DNA of 64,000 bases, from positions 53,763,369-53,827,368 of the forward strand of contig OX442314.1 of the NCBI GenBank assembly GCA_949358305.1, given 5' to 3'. The position numbers were made by a program, and so were the translations under genes. Below the pieces are notes generated by a model. It was given only the letters and a program-made list of their open reading frames with translations, was not told the DNA's origin and did not search any database. Position 1 is the stretch's first letter. Every line of letters starts with the position of its first letter. Below are positions 34,622-45,676 of this stretch, in pieces. This stretch comes from Strigamia acuminata. Its lineage: Eukaryota > Arthropoda > Chilopoda > Geophilomorpha > Linotaeniidae.

Positions 34622-35163
34622 CTGAAGTATTAAAAACATTTTAATTTCGATGCTCTTTTTATCAATATTTGGAATAAAAATTGCGAGATCGGCGGTGGCA
34701 CCAAAATTTCTTTCGGTTGTGGCCGCTCCTCTCTGTCCTGATTATTCGCAGGTCCGCGGTGGTTGGCCGCTGGTGTAGCTCAGTCTTTCTCTTGCTACCT
34801 TTTTTAGATTCAGGAGGTCCGCTCAAAACAACGTCGCGTAATATAAAAGAATCGGTTGTTTTTATTTAAGCTTTTCTACTCGTATTTAATTTATTACGAA
34901 GTTTCAACGTTACTTTAAGGTTTTAATTTTTTCTAAGTTTTTTAGCGACGCCATCTTGGCAAACAATTCCTTTGTCTGGGTTTGGAGATCGGAGATCTTC
35001 GAGCACGAAAAAGGTTTCCGCGCCCGAGCTCCGATTCTACCGAAAATCAACAAAATAAATATAAAAAAGAATTCATCAGTCAAGTTATCACGCGCCACAA
35101 TCCGACACGGTGTCGGATGTCGGCGGATTACATTTTCGATCTTACGGGAAGATCTTATGTTAC
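34622..35163 (-). other. Intron of element B ORF3
   Basis: 542 bp from GTAACA at 35163 to the acceptor TACTTCAG at 34622. It supports a spliced subgenomic ORF3 transcript. Predicted from sequence only. Confidence 0.65.
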
Positions 35164-35283
35164 CTGTGGTTGTTGCTCCGGCTCATCCCAATCTTCTTCC
35201 TCCGCCTCGATGACCAGTCCTTCGCTCTCGTCTCTGGAGGACGAGGCGTCGGGGTCAATTCTCGGGTTGTGTCGATCAGCCAT
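35164..35283 (-). CDS. Element B ORF3 exon 1 (start exon)
   Basis: Forty codons from ATG 35283 (Met-Ala-Asp-Arg-His) to a CAG|GTAACA donor, ending in phase 0. Very acidic: the second half is mostly Glu and Asp with one Trp (EEEDWDEPEQQ). It lies 401 bp after the pol stop. Element A has a matching exon (also Met-Ala-Asp, acidic, phase 0) 343 bp after its pol stop, so position, phase and character are conserved even though most residues differ. Confidence 0.68.
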
Positions 35284-35683
35284 CAAGAGAAAATCTAATT
35301 ATTCGAGAGAAAAGAGGTTCTGAAAACGATTTCACGGGGAAGTCGTCAGGAACGCGTGCTTTTCGTGTCAGCGAACAATCGGAAACGGAACTGATCGGCG
35401 CGGAGGATTGTGGGTCACGGACGCGTCTCGTTCGGTACGAGATTTGTCCGTGTGAGCGTGGAGCTACGGGGACGACGCGTGCGATCGAGCCGTGCGCATG
35501 TTATGCTACGGGGTTTCGACCGATACGTCATGTAATCTCGCTTTTCGATATTGACGGTGATAACTGATGACGAAGTTCGGACTTAGCCGAATTTTATGTC
35601 TCGACATGCGTTGCAGCACTCGTAAGTGAATTTCTTCAACTTTACGACGCCGCAGTCACATGTCTTGACCTTTTTCTTTCTTT
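35284..35683 (-). other. Element B pol-ORF3 spacer
   Basis: 400 bp between the pol stop and ORF3 exon 1, no coding content. Probably the untranslated leader of ORF3 if transcription or splicing starts nearby. Confidence 0.5.
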
Positions 35684-37525
35684 CTAGTTTCTCCCGGTGA
35701 TTTTTCCGTCTTGGATGAACGGATTCTTCGATTTTCGCGGTCGAAGGTTGCGTTTTTGCTCGCGAGTGGTATCGGCTCCCACTTGGTCGCTCATCTCCGA
35801 TGTTGCGGTATTGTTTACTTCTTTTAATTTTGTTTTTTCTTTTTCAGAAGTATTTTCTTCTGCTTCCTCCCTCTCCGAGACTGTTTGCTCCGCTGGATCG
35901 GGAGCATCTGCGGGTTGGGATTCGGCGTCGAAAAATTCGTCATCTTCGTCTGCTCCTTCGCCGATTTCGTTGTTATTTTGGAATGTGTCAACCACTGTGC
36001 CACCTTGGCCGCTGTGTGTCTGACCTTCCAGCCATATTTCTTGGCGAAATTCCGGTAGATATGGTTTTAATTCCCGGCCGTTGATCGATTGGAAATTTTT
36101 ATTATCTGTTAATCTGCGCAATTGGTAGGCGTTGCCGCCGTGTTCTGCCACAATTACATAGGGTCCGTCCCTTTTGTCGGCCAGACCCGCGGCAATGCCC
36201 CTCGCAGCATTCGATAATATGTGTGTTTCCTTCCACACCAGGTCGTTGACCTTGAAATTCGTAAAATCTAAATCTCCTTCTTTTTCTGCGACTCTTTCCC
36301 GTAGGTCAAAGATGTGAGTCATTAGGTGCTGATATGTGTCGGAAATTGTCTGTTCCAAACGACATACGTACTCGTGTGGGTTAGCGGGGTCCAGTACATT
36401 CACTGCCTCCGCAACTCGTGGGTCCCACGGCATTCTTAGTTCGCGAGCGAAATTAAGAAACGCCGGTGAGAAGTCGCGTGTTCGTGATACGGTGGAGCGA
36501 ATGCTGAACGCTATCTCACGTAGATACTCATCCCACCGATTGTGTACGTCGGTGAACACCGTCAAAGCGTATTTCACGTCTTTGTTTAGCCTTTCCACGG
36601 GGTTCGTTTGAGGATTATAAGTGGAGGTGTTTGAAATCTCCATCTTGAATTTCTTGCAGAACTCCTTGTAAATTTTGGACCTGAATTGGGGCCCGTTATC
36701 GGAAATGAGTTTCCGAGGAAACCCAAATCGCAACGCCACGTCGTAAAGACACTCGGCGATATTTTCCGCCGAGGGCTTCGCGAGGGCGTACAACTTGGGC
36801 CAACGGGTCGCTACGTCCATAATTACAAGTATATACATGTTGCGGTTGCTTGTTGTGGGCTTGGGGCCCATCAAGTCAACACTCCAACAGTCGAAGGGAG
36901 CATAGGGGCCAAGAGACATTGTGTTTCTGGCCACTTTGTCGCGAGGTCGACATGCTTGGCATCGGGAGCAGTGACGAATAAATTTCGTTATTTTCTGGCG
37001 GGCTCCGGGCCAAAAAAATATCTGCTTCACGCGGTACAATGTTCTTGCTATGCCGGCGTGGCTAGCGAGTGGGTGCCCGTGCATCAGCCACAGCAATCGG
37101 GTGTGTAGCGAGACAGGCACCACCACTTTTATCGCGTTTCCCGCTCCGCTAAGGTCGTCCTGAAACGTCGGGTGGTATTTCAGTAGTAACCCGTCGTCTA
37201 TCAGGTAGCTGGTGGCTTCCTTAGCAAATTGCTTTCTGCGATGAGGATTCGTCATGTCGACCGGATATTCCCCTTTTTCTAGGAATCGAGTCATTATCTG
37301 ACATTTGGCGTCGGTCGCCTGATGTTCGATGAACTCGAGTCTTGTTGGCGGCGCGTATTGCGTTTTCTTTTCTATTGTGGCCGTGAAGGCCCGCAGCAGA
37401 GTTTTTGGGGCCTCTGGGGCGACCGGAGGTTTTGTTTCCGTGGTTGTGTTGGTTGTTCCAGCTGGCTGGTACGTCCGAGTCCAGAAACCACAAAAAGTCT
37501 TATCAGCGGGCTCCATCACGGGCAA
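35684..37525 (-). CDS. pol: Element B Pol, C-terminal part: integrase
   Basis: Continuation of pol beyond copia insert C2 (the last five bases are the GGCAA target copy); phase is preserved across C2. Contains the HHCC zinc-binding region (HPLASHAGIARTLY, then HCSRCQACR). The integrase catalytic core follows, with WSVDLMGP, LISDNGPQFRS and the NPVERLN glutamate motif. The C-terminal domain has NDLVWKETHILSN and GPYVIV, a GPY/F-type module. The tail is acidic then basic (NLRPRKSKNPF). Integrase inserts element cDNA in the nucleus. Confidence 0.9.
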   Translation of the reverse strand: MPVMEPADKTFCGFWTRTYQPAGTTNTTTETKPPVAPEAPKTLLRAFTATIEKKTQYAPPTRLEFIEHQATDAKCQIMTRFLEKGEYPVDMTNPHRRKQFAKEATSYLIDDGLLLKYHPTFQDDLSGAGNAIKVVVPVSLHTRLLWLMHGHPLASHAGIARTLYRVKQIFFWPGARQKITKFIRHCSRCQACRPRDKVARNTMSLGPYAPFDCWSVDLMGPKPTTSNRNMYILVIMDVATRWPKLYALAKPSAENIAECLYDVALRFGFPRKLISDNGPQFRSKIYKEFCKKFKMEISNTSTYNPQTNPVERLNKDVKYALTVFTDVHNRWDEYLREIAFSIRSTVSRTRDFSPAFLNFARELRMPWDPRVAEAVNVLDPANPHEYVCRLEQTISDTYQHLMTHIFDLRERVAEKEGDLDFTNFKVNDLVWKETHILSNAARGIAAGLADKRDGPYVIVAEHGGNAYQLRRLTDNKNFQSINGRELKPYLPEFRQEIWLEGQTHSGQGGTVVDTFQNNNEIGEGADEDDEFFDAESQPADAPDPAEQTVSEREEAEENTSEKEKTKLKEVNNTATSEMSDQVGADTTREQKRNLRPRKSKNPFIQDGKITGRN

Positions 37526-37833
37526 TGTTATAATGTTGCTGTGAATCCATATAAACAGCTAGTATATGCAGTGGTGTGGAAAAACATAGCAGGTGATAAA
37601 AGCACACATCATCACAGGTGAGAATCAAACATCAAGTGATTTTATTCAATGGTCATGTGACCTAATATGACAGGAGCCACCTGTTGGCAGCATACAGACA
37701 CTGTATGTAAACAAAGAGTGCAAACGCTTGCGTTTGCTTAATATACACACATACACCGTGCGATTAAATAATACGATACATAGATATAGTTACATGTGCA
37801 TAAATGGTCATTAGTGTACACAATATCTTAACA
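37526..37833 (-). repeat. C2 3' LTR
   Basis: 308 bp, TGTTATAATG to ATATCTTAACA on plus. Preceded on minus by the polypurine tract CGGGGGGCCGAT (37834-37845). Confidence 0.95.
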
Positions 37834-37870
37834 ATCGGCCCCCCGTATTATTTATATACTTTATTCCGTA

Positions 37871-40800
37871 TCAAGCACGCAGAAAGGTTAAATCAATTAG
37901 GAAACGATCGCAAAACTTTACTAGGTCAGCTTTGTCGACCGATTTTGTGAAAATATCCGCATAATTCGATTTCGTGTCCACGTGAACGATCTGAAGATTA
38001 TCTCTTCTAACGAGCTCTCTGATGAAGTGGTAGCGTATATCGATGTGCTTCGTCTTACGATTTTCAACGCAGGATTTCGTAAAGTCTACCGTTGAAATGT
38101 TGTCGCACATGACAAAATGAGAGAATTTACTCGCCAATATAGGAGAAATTTCGTGCAGGACACGAACAATCCAAATATAGTCCTTAACAGTCTCTGTAAG
38201 GGCTACGTACTCCGCCTCCATCGTTGATAGCGTCACGTTCCGTTGCTTGAAGGTTCTCCAGTAAATGGGTGTGCTGCCCAAAGTAACTAGCGTTCCTCCA
38301 ATGGAGATACGGTCGTCTCTGTTGTTCGCATAATCGGAATCGCTGTAACCGATTACTTCGATCCGATCATTCGGAAACAACATCAATCCGTGATTTTTGG
38401 TTGTTCTCAAGTAACTGAGCAAGTCCAGTAATGCCACCCAGTGGCTCCATCCAGGATTGGATTGGAATTGACTTAAGATGTTAACCGCATAAGTCATATC
38501 CGGTCTTGTTCTCGATGCGATGAACGCCAAGCATCCAAGTAAACTTCGATACGGAATTCCTTCCATGACTTTGAATTCATTAATAGTGTCTGGACAACCT
38601 TGTTTCGTGAGTACAGTTGCTTTAGTCATCGGTTGAGATCGGATTTTCACATGTTCCATGTAGTTGTTAAACTTCAACAATACTTTATTTACGTATGACC
38701 TTTGATGCAGTACTAATTGTTGATTATACGAATGGAATTCGACCCCTAGCAACTTCTTTGTTTGTCCGAGTATCACTAAGTCGAATTGCGTTCCGATCAT
38801 ATTGAGTATTTTCATGGCATCTTCGTATCGTTTGCCAAAGACTACGATATCGTCAACGTAGACGATTAAATACGCAATGTTTCCATACTTATAAACGCAA
38901 TTGCACCAATTGACGTGTTCTAGTCCTAATTTCAATAAAGTCTCCTCCAGTTCTATTCCCCATTCTCTTCCAGATTGGTGTAAGCCATAGATGGCTCGGA
39001 GGAGTCTGCAGACATAGTTCTCTTTGCCTTCAACGATGAAACCTTTTGGCTGGCGCATGTAGACTGTTTTATGCAATTTTGCATAAAGGTATGCACACTT
39101 AACGTCAGCTTGAATGTACGACCATTTGAGCATACAGACGAGTAGCGTAAACATGAAGCGCACGATTGAAAAGTCTACCACGGGTGAGAATGTCTCCTCA
39201 TAGGATTCGCCGTAGACTTGGGAAAACCCTTGCGCGACAAGTCTCGCCTTATAACGTGCAATTTCTCCCTCTTCGTTCTGTTTGGTCGTATAAATCCATC
39301 TGCAACCCACTATCTTAGTGTTGGGCGGCGGTGGAACAAGTTCCCAAACCTCGCGCTCATGCATGGTGTCAATCTCGTCGTTCATCGCTTGGCGCCATTC
39401 ATCCTTTTCGGGTAAAGTCGCAATTTCCTCATAACGTACGGGTACGTGGACTTCTAAGTGATTAGCTTCGAAGTTGATATTCATATCATCAAAGTCCAGG
39501 TCAAGATTATCCGCCGTCGTATTCGATTCAGAGGGCTTCTTCTTTCTTTTGTCCTCAAACAAATGCTCAGGGACACGAAGGTTGTGGTCGGCACAGTAAC
39601 GCTTTACGTCAGGTATTGAGCGTAGTTTGGGTTTGTCATAACCCTGGATTGTGTACTCAACATCCTTCTGTCCAGTTGGCCTGACTTTCTCCGTCTTCTT
39701 CCAAACTAATGCAGGAATAGTTGGAATTGGGTTCAAAGTTGTTTGTCCGGGTTGTGGCAACTTCACTTCTGGTAAATTGTGTCGCAACTTCTCATCTGGC
39801 AGTCTAAATTTCAATTTAACTGGAGGCAATTCCAGTTGTCGATCCTCCTTCTTCTTAACTGGTGCTGGCGGGGGTAGCGGTGGCCTCACATCCTCGTCCG
39901 AATAATATTGGCGATCATTGTCATTGTCCATATTATCGTCCAAACTATCGATGTAAGTCATGTACTTTTCTGGTAAGCCCAGCACGCCTTCAACACCGCG
40001 CCTGCTCTCCACGAACTTCACGTCGCTGGTTTCGATTACTTTGGAAAACTCCGGCAGCCATACTCGATATCCTTTCGTGATTCTCGAATATCCGAGCATA
40101 ATGCCGTGCAGACTTTTGTTGTCGATTTTGCCATCTCGAATTCGTTTCTGCACAAAGCATAAACTCCCGAACTTTCTCAAATGTCTAAGTGATGGTTTAC
40201 GCCCGTAGTACAATTCCATCGGCGTCTTGTCCGAATTCAGCTTTGCAATCCTGTTTCTGAGATAATTGAAAGTCAGGATGGCTTCTCCCCAGAATCGATG
40301 TTCCAAGCCGGCATCGTACACAAGCGCTCGCATTCCATTTGCTAATGTCTGGTTAAGTCTCTCGGAAACGCCATTCTGGACTGGAGTGTACGCGTTAGTC
40401 CTCTCGTGAGCGATTCCTAGTCCTTGGAGGTACTCTCCAAACTTGTTTGAGCAGAACTCCATGCCGTTATCCGTACGAATTGCTAGAACCGATTTTCCAA
40501 GCAATCGCTCTATCCGTTTCACGTGTTTTTGGAAAATGTCAAATACTTCGTCCTTCTTCTGCATTAAGTAGACTGTCGAATAACGAGAGAAGTCGTCTGT
40601 GATAGTTAAAAAGTATTTGTTCCCCGAGAGTGTTGGTGTGCTAAATGCTCCACACACATCCATGTGTAGCAATTGGAGTGGCTCTGTCGATCTAATTCCT
40701 GGCAACGATTTATGTGGAATCGCTTTCTTCTTGGCTAATGTGCAAACGTCGCATTGTGTAATTGGCACGTCCAAAATTGGCAACCCAATTACTGCCCCTC

Positions 40801-42325
40801 CTTTGCTCATTGCTTGGACGCTTGGAAAATAGATGTGTCCGAGCCGCTCATGCCAAAGTCTGGCTTCCTCAGGATTAGATGTGCTCTTCGTTGTGTTCTT
40901 TGTTAAATTGGTTGGTTCTCCTTTCTTCTGTTCGCCGACATTCGCCTTGCTATTCGCTTTTTGCCTCAACTTCTCGAAGTCTGGCTTCTGGTCGCTTAGT
41001 TTAATATAATATAACCGATCCTTCTTCACAGCTTCCATCAGCTGTCTCCTCCACTGAGGATCGTATATCTTGACCAAACCCGAGCCAACGGCGACTTTGC
41101 ATCGTGCTTCGTCGATGCACGGTCCCGACAATAAATTTCGTCGCATGTCCGGCGCATAATAAACCTTTTTCAATGTGATCGGAATCGTTTCAGTTCCAAC
41201 CAAACTCATCACACAGACGTCCCCGACGCCTTGAATCTGAATTAAAGTCTTTTTATCCGCTTGACTTATTGTTCCTGTTGTCTCTTTGAAATTGAAGAAC
41301 TGGTCCCGATCTTTACAAAAATGTCCAGTGGCCCCGGTGTCGTAAATCCAACAGCTGTTGGCTGCACTGCACTGCAACATCTCCGCCTCGCTCAATTCGG
41401 TGAGAAAACCGACATCGAACAAGTTTGTGTCCAATTCTTCCGCTGTATTTGTATTCTGGTTGTTGTTTGGCGGTAATTGTGCTGTGCAATCCCTCGCCCA
41501 GTGCCCTGGTTGATTGCACCGAAAACACGGCCCCCGTCCTGGTGATCCCGTCGTGTTTCCTCGAAAAATCCGCGAATTTTTGCCGCCACGATAATTCGAT
41601 TTGCCGCCCCTTTGTCCGCCTCGGCTGTTTTGGCTGTTATTTCCTTGTTGTTGGGATTTGGACGAATTATCATTGTCCTTTGTGTTTGTTCCCATGTTGA
41701 AAGCGTCCGTAATTGGTCCCTGACCCGAATCTCTTCTCTGCTGCGCTAATCTGCCTTCTTCGGCGACCAATTCCGCCTCAACCTTTTCCAACGTGAAATC
41801 AGCGTCTTCCCAACGATAAATGGCCTGAACAATTGATTGGTATTCCTGTGGCAGGTATCGAATCAGCTGGAACGCTTGATACAAGTCCTCCAGCTTGTGT
41901 TTCACGTCGGCGAGTTTCTTCGCCGCATTGCGTATCTTCGCCGCAAATACGCCGATCGTTTCCGTCGCTGGATCGTATTTGAGGCTAAAGAATTCGTCCA
42001 GCAGACGTATAATTCTCGCCCTCGAGACCGGTTCAAAGTTAGCTTTCAGCGTGTCCCACGCTGTTTTCGCATCCTCGGTCCCGCTGAGCAATTCGTGATA
42101 TTGCTCCTCTATGGCGTAATAAATAAGGCTAAATGCTCGTCCCTTGCGTAGTTGGTAATCAGAACGATCTCGCCAAGATGCTCCCGGTGCCAGCGCTTCT
42201 TGTGTGCCGTCCGTGAATGCCCAGCATCCGTGATGCATCAACAGCACTTTAATTTGCTGCTTCCACGTGTCGTAGTTCGTTCTATTCAAAAGTGTTATTT
42301 TTCGCTCGAGTTTTTCTGTCTCCAT
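37871..42325 (-). CDS. gag-pol: C2 copia Gag-Pol polyprotein (about 1484 aa)
   Basis: I choose ATG 42325 (Met-Glu-Thr-Glu-Lys) because the UBN2-like Gag start (LLNRTNYDTWKQQIKVLL) follows at once; the frame is open 32 codons further up. Domains: Gag; zinc knuckle CFRCNQPGHWARDC (about 265); protease with IYDTGATGHFC (about 328); GAG-pre-integrase (LWHERLGHIYF) with CDVCTLAKKKA; integrase with MDVCGAF, IRTDNGMEFCS (about 617) and NGVSERLNQ; RT with LIVYVDDIVVF (about 1155); RNase H with GYSDSDYANN and STMEAEYVAL. Closest in layout to classical copia. Intact as far as I can read. Confidence 0.95.
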   Translation of the reverse strand: METEKLERKITLLNRTNYDTWKQQIKVLLMHHGCWAFTDGTQEALAPGASWRDRSDYQLRKGRAFSLIYYAIEEQYHELLSGTEDAKTAWDTLKANFEPVSRARIIRLLDEFFSLKYDPATETIGVFAAKIRNAAKKLADVKHKLEDLYQAFQLIRYLPQEYQSIVQAIYRWEDADFTLEKVEAELVAEEGRLAQQRRDSGQGPITDAFNMGTNTKDNDNSSKSQQQGNNSQNSRGGQRGGKSNYRGGKNSRIFRGNTTGSPGRGPCFRCNQPGHWARDCTAQLPPNNNQNTNTAEELDTNLFDVGFLTELSEAEMLQCSAANSCWIYDTGATGHFCKDRDQFFNFKETTGTISQADKKTLIQIQGVGDVCVMSLVGTETIPITLKKVYYAPDMRRNLLSGPCIDEARCKVAVGSGLVKIYDPQWRRQLMEAVKKDRLYYIKLSDQKPDFEKLRQKANSKANVGEQKKGEPTNLTKNTTKSTSNPEEARLWHERLGHIYFPSVQAMSKGGAVIGLPILDVPITQCDVCTLAKKKAIPHKSLPGIRSTEPLQLLHMDVCGAFSTPTLSGNKYFLTITDDFSRYSTVYLMQKKDEVFDIFQKHVKRIERLLGKSVLAIRTDNGMEFCSNKFGEYLQGLGIAHERTNAYTPVQNGVSERLNQTLANGMRALVYDAGLEHRFWGEAILTFNYLRNRIAKLNSDKTPMELYYGRKPSLRHLRKFGSLCFVQKRIRDGKIDNKSLHGIMLGYSRITKGYRVWLPEFSKVIETSDVKFVESRRGVEGVLGLPEKYMTYIDSLDDNMDNDNDRQYYSDEDVRPPLPPPAPVKKKEDRQLELPPVKLKFRLPDEKLRHNLPEVKLPQPGQTTLNPIPTIPALVWKKTEKVRPTGQKDVEYTIQGYDKPKLRSIPDVKRYCADHNLRVPEHLFEDKRKKKPSESNTTADNLDLDFDDMNINFEANHLEVHVPVRYEEIATLPEKDEWRQAMNDEIDTMHEREVWELVPPPPNTKIVGCRWIYTTKQNEEGEIARYKARLVAQGFSQVYGESYEETFSPVVDFSIVRFMFTLLVCMLKWSYIQADVKCAYLYAKLHKTVYMRQPKGFIVEGKENYVCRLLRAIYGLHQSGREWGIELEETLLKLGLEHVNWCNCVYKYGNIAYLIVYVDDIVVFGKRYEDAMKILNMIGTQFDLVILGQTKKLLGVEFHSYNQQLVLHQRSYVNKVLLKFNNYMEHVKIRSQPMTKATVLTKQGCPDTINEFKVMEGIPYRSLLGCLAFIASRTRPDMTYAVNILSQFQSNPGWSHWVALLDLLSYLRTTKNHGLMLFPNDRIEVIGYSDSDYANNRDDRISIGGTLVTLGSTPIYWRTFKQRNVTLSTMEAEYVALTETVKDYIWIVRVLHEISPILASKFSHFVMCDNISTVDFTKSCVENRKTKHIDIRYHFIRELVRRDNLQIVHVDTKSNYADIFTKSVDKADLVKFCDRFLIDLTFLRA

Positions 42326-43081
42326 CGCGAATTGAGTGTCCTGGACTTGTGAAACACCGTATACACACACAGATTTCCTCAAAAACACTTTCAAAACTGT
42401 TACTTGTGAAAAATAGTGCAATTTTCACAAGGTTAATGCGCTCTTAGTCTAAGTTAGTGCATCCTATTAACAACACTAAGCTAATAATAATATTCGACAA
42501 TAATAACGAAATAATAGTTCATATATGTTGTTTTCCTGCTGTAGACTATCCCACTTGTTGTGTCTCGACAGCTTTGGATCACACTTCACGTGTGGTTGAG
42601 AAAAATCGTCGTATTGTTGATTTTTCCTCGTTCTTCCGTCTTTCGTCTCGAAAAATTCAGTTCCTTCGAGAATTTCCTCGTTTTTGGCAATTCCCGTTCG
42701 TTTATAGCTCGTTCACACTTCCCGTGTGGTTGTCGAGCGTCGTCGTCCTTGCGTATTTGTCGTCGAGTTGTTTTCTCGGCGAAAATTAACGCCACGTCGA
42801 CGTTACGTATCGCGCCTCGCGATATTCGGAGAAATCGTCCGAAAAAGGCCAAAATAAACGTATTAAATAAATGTTCTATAATGTTCGAACCCGTTTAGTG
42901 TTCCTGCGTCGCTTGGTGATGCAGAATAACCCCGAAAATCGTGGATCCTTGGTCCAAACACAAGTTGTCAACTCTCACCATGGGCGCCGCCATGTTGGAT
43001 TTGAGGGAAACGCCTTCTTTTTCACCTCAAAAACGACTTGCACTGCTTTTAAACGATCTCCGCGTTTTTCCCACGTTGTTT

Positions 43082-43094
43082 GGGGCCCATAACC
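43082..43094 (-). other. C2 primer-binding site, half initiator tRNA-Met
   Basis: On minus GGTTATGGGCCCC follows the LTR by one base. GGTTATGGGCCC complements the anticodon-arm region of initiator tRNA-Met, not its 3' end. Drosophila copia is known to prime from such a cleaved half tRNA. Confidence 0.75.
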
Positions 43095-43095
43095 T

Positions 43096-43403
43096 TGTTA
43101 TAATGTTGCTGTGAATCCATATAAACAGCTAGTATATGCAGTGGTGTGGAAAAACATAGCAGGTGATAAAAGCACACATCATCACAGGTGAGAATCAAAC
43201 ATCAAGTGATTTTATTCAATGGTCATGTGACCTAATATGACAGGAGCCACCTGTTGGCAGCATACAGACACTGTATGTAAACAAAGAGTGCAAACGCTTG
43301 CGTTTGCTTAATATACACACATACACCGTGCGATTAAATAATACGATACATAGATATAGTTACATGTGCATAAATGGTCATTAGTGTACACAATATCTTA
43401 ACA
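43096..43403 (-). repeat. C2 5' LTR
   Basis: 308 bp, no difference seen from the 3' copy. Confidence 0.95.
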
Positions 43404-45676
43404 GGCAATTCGTTCGCTTTACGGAGGCGCCAGATCCGTCTGGGTGTCGGACAGTAAAGTAGACGCGAATCGTCTTCGCCGTCGTCGTCCGGACCATGGG
43501 GGTCGGACGCCGGGGCTCGCAATAAGGCGTCGGCCACCTGATTGAATTTTCCGGGGCGATATGTTATTGTTATGTCGCACGCCATGAGTTCGAGTTGCCA
43601 TCTGGCGAGTCTGCCGGATGGTTCTTTTAATTTCATCAACCAACTTAATGCTTGGTGATCGGTCTGCACCTCGAAATTCGTATACTCTAGGTAGTCACGA
43701 AATTTCCGAACAGCCCATATTACGGCTAAGCACTCCAGTTCTGTAGCCGTGTAGTTTTTCTCGGCTCCCTGTATTTTTCGGCTTATGAACATACAGGGTA
43801 CTTCTTGCTCTACTCCGTTATACGTGTGTTTTTGCAAGAGGGCTGCTCCCAAGCCAACTCGGCTGGCGTCGGTATGTAGTACGAACGGTCGGTTTAGATC
43901 GGGTAGTGGCATTTTGTCGACGTCGGCCAGCATTTGTTTTATGGCGTTGAAGGCGGCCTCGCATTCGGCCGTCCAAGCGAACTCGCGGTCGGTTCGCAGG
44001 AGGTCCGTCACGGGCGCGGCTACTTCTGCCAAATTAGGGAGCAGCCTGCCGAAAAAATTAATCATTCCCATGAATCTCTGGACCCCCTTTATATCTTCGG
44101 GGGCCGGGAATCCGTTTATTGCTCGTACTTTTTCGGGATCAATGGCGATCCCTTCAACTCCGATTCGATAGCCTAGGAAGGCAAGTTCTTTTCTACAGAA
44201 CTTGCTCTTTCCGGGGTGGACATGGAGTCCAGCTTTGGCTAAACGGGAGACCACTCGGTCTATGTGCTCTATGTGTTCCTCAAAAGTGTCTGACGCAATA
44301 ATGATATCGTCGAGATAAGCCCATACGAAATCATGTAACATGTCTCCGAGGACGCTTTCGATTAACTTTTGAAATGTGCTTGGCGCGTTCACTAGTCCGA
44401 ATGGCATTACGTTGAACATTAATCGCCCTATAGGCGAGTAAAACGCTGTTTTTAGTTTGTCTTCCGGTCGGAGTTCGACCTGCCAGTACCCTTTTGACAG
44501 GTCCATGGTGGTTACCCAATTAAATGGAGCCAGCTCCCGGAGAATCGCTTCGATGGAGGGCATCTGTATCGGATCTATCACCGTTATTGCATTGAGCGGG
44601 CGGTAGTCGATACACAAGCGAGGCTCGGAGCCGGGTCGCATTACTAGGACGATCCTCATCGCGTATTCGCCCAATGCTTCTGTGACGATGCCTTTATCGA
44701 GCATGTCTTGACACATCTGGGTTACTATGTCCCGTTTTTGGGGATTCATTCCCTTGTATGGCACGCGAATCGGTTTGTCCGTTGTTAGTTCGATCTCATG
44801 TACGGCTTCGGTCGTCCTTCCGGGCGTTTTGGTGAGGATCCGTTCGTGCTTACGAAGTATTCGCCTCAGCAATGACGCTTCGTTGACTTGCAGAGCGGCT
44901 TCCTCGACTAACGTGTCCACCATGTTGCTTCTTTGCAATTCCAGAGCGAAGGCTACGAAATCGTAGTCTTGTACGAATTTTCGCAGTCCTCTCTCGTATT
45001 CCTCCTTATCTTGGGCCTCGTCCAGCAATTTTTGGGGTATTACTGGAACGGGCCTTTCACCTTCGGGGCTTATCCAATTCCACGATCTCGTTATCGGATT
45101 TGGCTGTATGTTTAGTTTAGCCATGATGTCGATTCCGAGGAGGAACACCTTGTCGTGGGATGGCAACACCAAGAAGGGGTGGGATAGGTTCCCTCCCCTC
45201 CAATCGATGGTGATTTTTATCACGCCCCTTGGTTTTACGTAGCCGTTAGCCGTGAGTAGTTCCACATTCTCATTTACTTTCATCATTTTGTCTTCGATGT
45301 CTAGGCTCTCGACTAGATCTTCGGATATGAAAGAACGATCCGCTCCGGAATCCAGCAGTCCCAGTAATTTTTGGTTTTCAATCGTCACTGGCAACATGCA
45401 GAGCGTCTCGCAATGTGACTTCGAGACATTGCAGTGAAATACTCGCAATTTTTGCGGTACGACGTCTAGGTCAAACGGGAGTTCGGCCCAATTGCCGTCT
45501 GTCTTGGCCTCAGTTCTCACTTGCATGCCCCTCAGTATCACTTTTTCTTCCTTCTCCTGTGCGGATTGGGCTCGGTCTTTGACTTGCGCGTCAAGTATGG
45601 CGTGACCGGCAGGTCCGGTATGGAATTTCTTTTTCCTTGTTATTTCCTCGGCTTTCGCAGACGAAGTCGATTCTAT
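43404..45676 (-). CDS. pol: Element B Pol, N-terminal part: protease, RT, RNase H
   Basis: The frame is -1 relative to gag and already open before the gag stop at 45673, so expression by frameshifting is likely, although no canonical slippery heptamer is visible. Domains: aspartic protease with LLDSGADRSF (about 45350) and a LLGIDIM strand; RT with PRLCIDYRPLNAI, TMDLSKGYWQ and the catalytic AYLDDIII (about 44310); RNase H with VLHTDASRVGLGAAL and QTDHQALSWL. C2 enters just after a KANELP motif. Without C2 the frame continues into integrase. Confidence 0.92.

Larger units (their letters stand above)
37526..43403 (-). mobile_element. Element C2: intact copia element
   Basis: 5,878 bp with 308-bp LTRs (43096-43403 5', 37526-37833 3') that I read as identical, and target duplication GGCAA (37521-37525, 43404-43408). 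One uninterrupted Gag-Pol frame. It sits in pol of element B, between RNase H and integrase, same strand. Confidence 0.95.
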
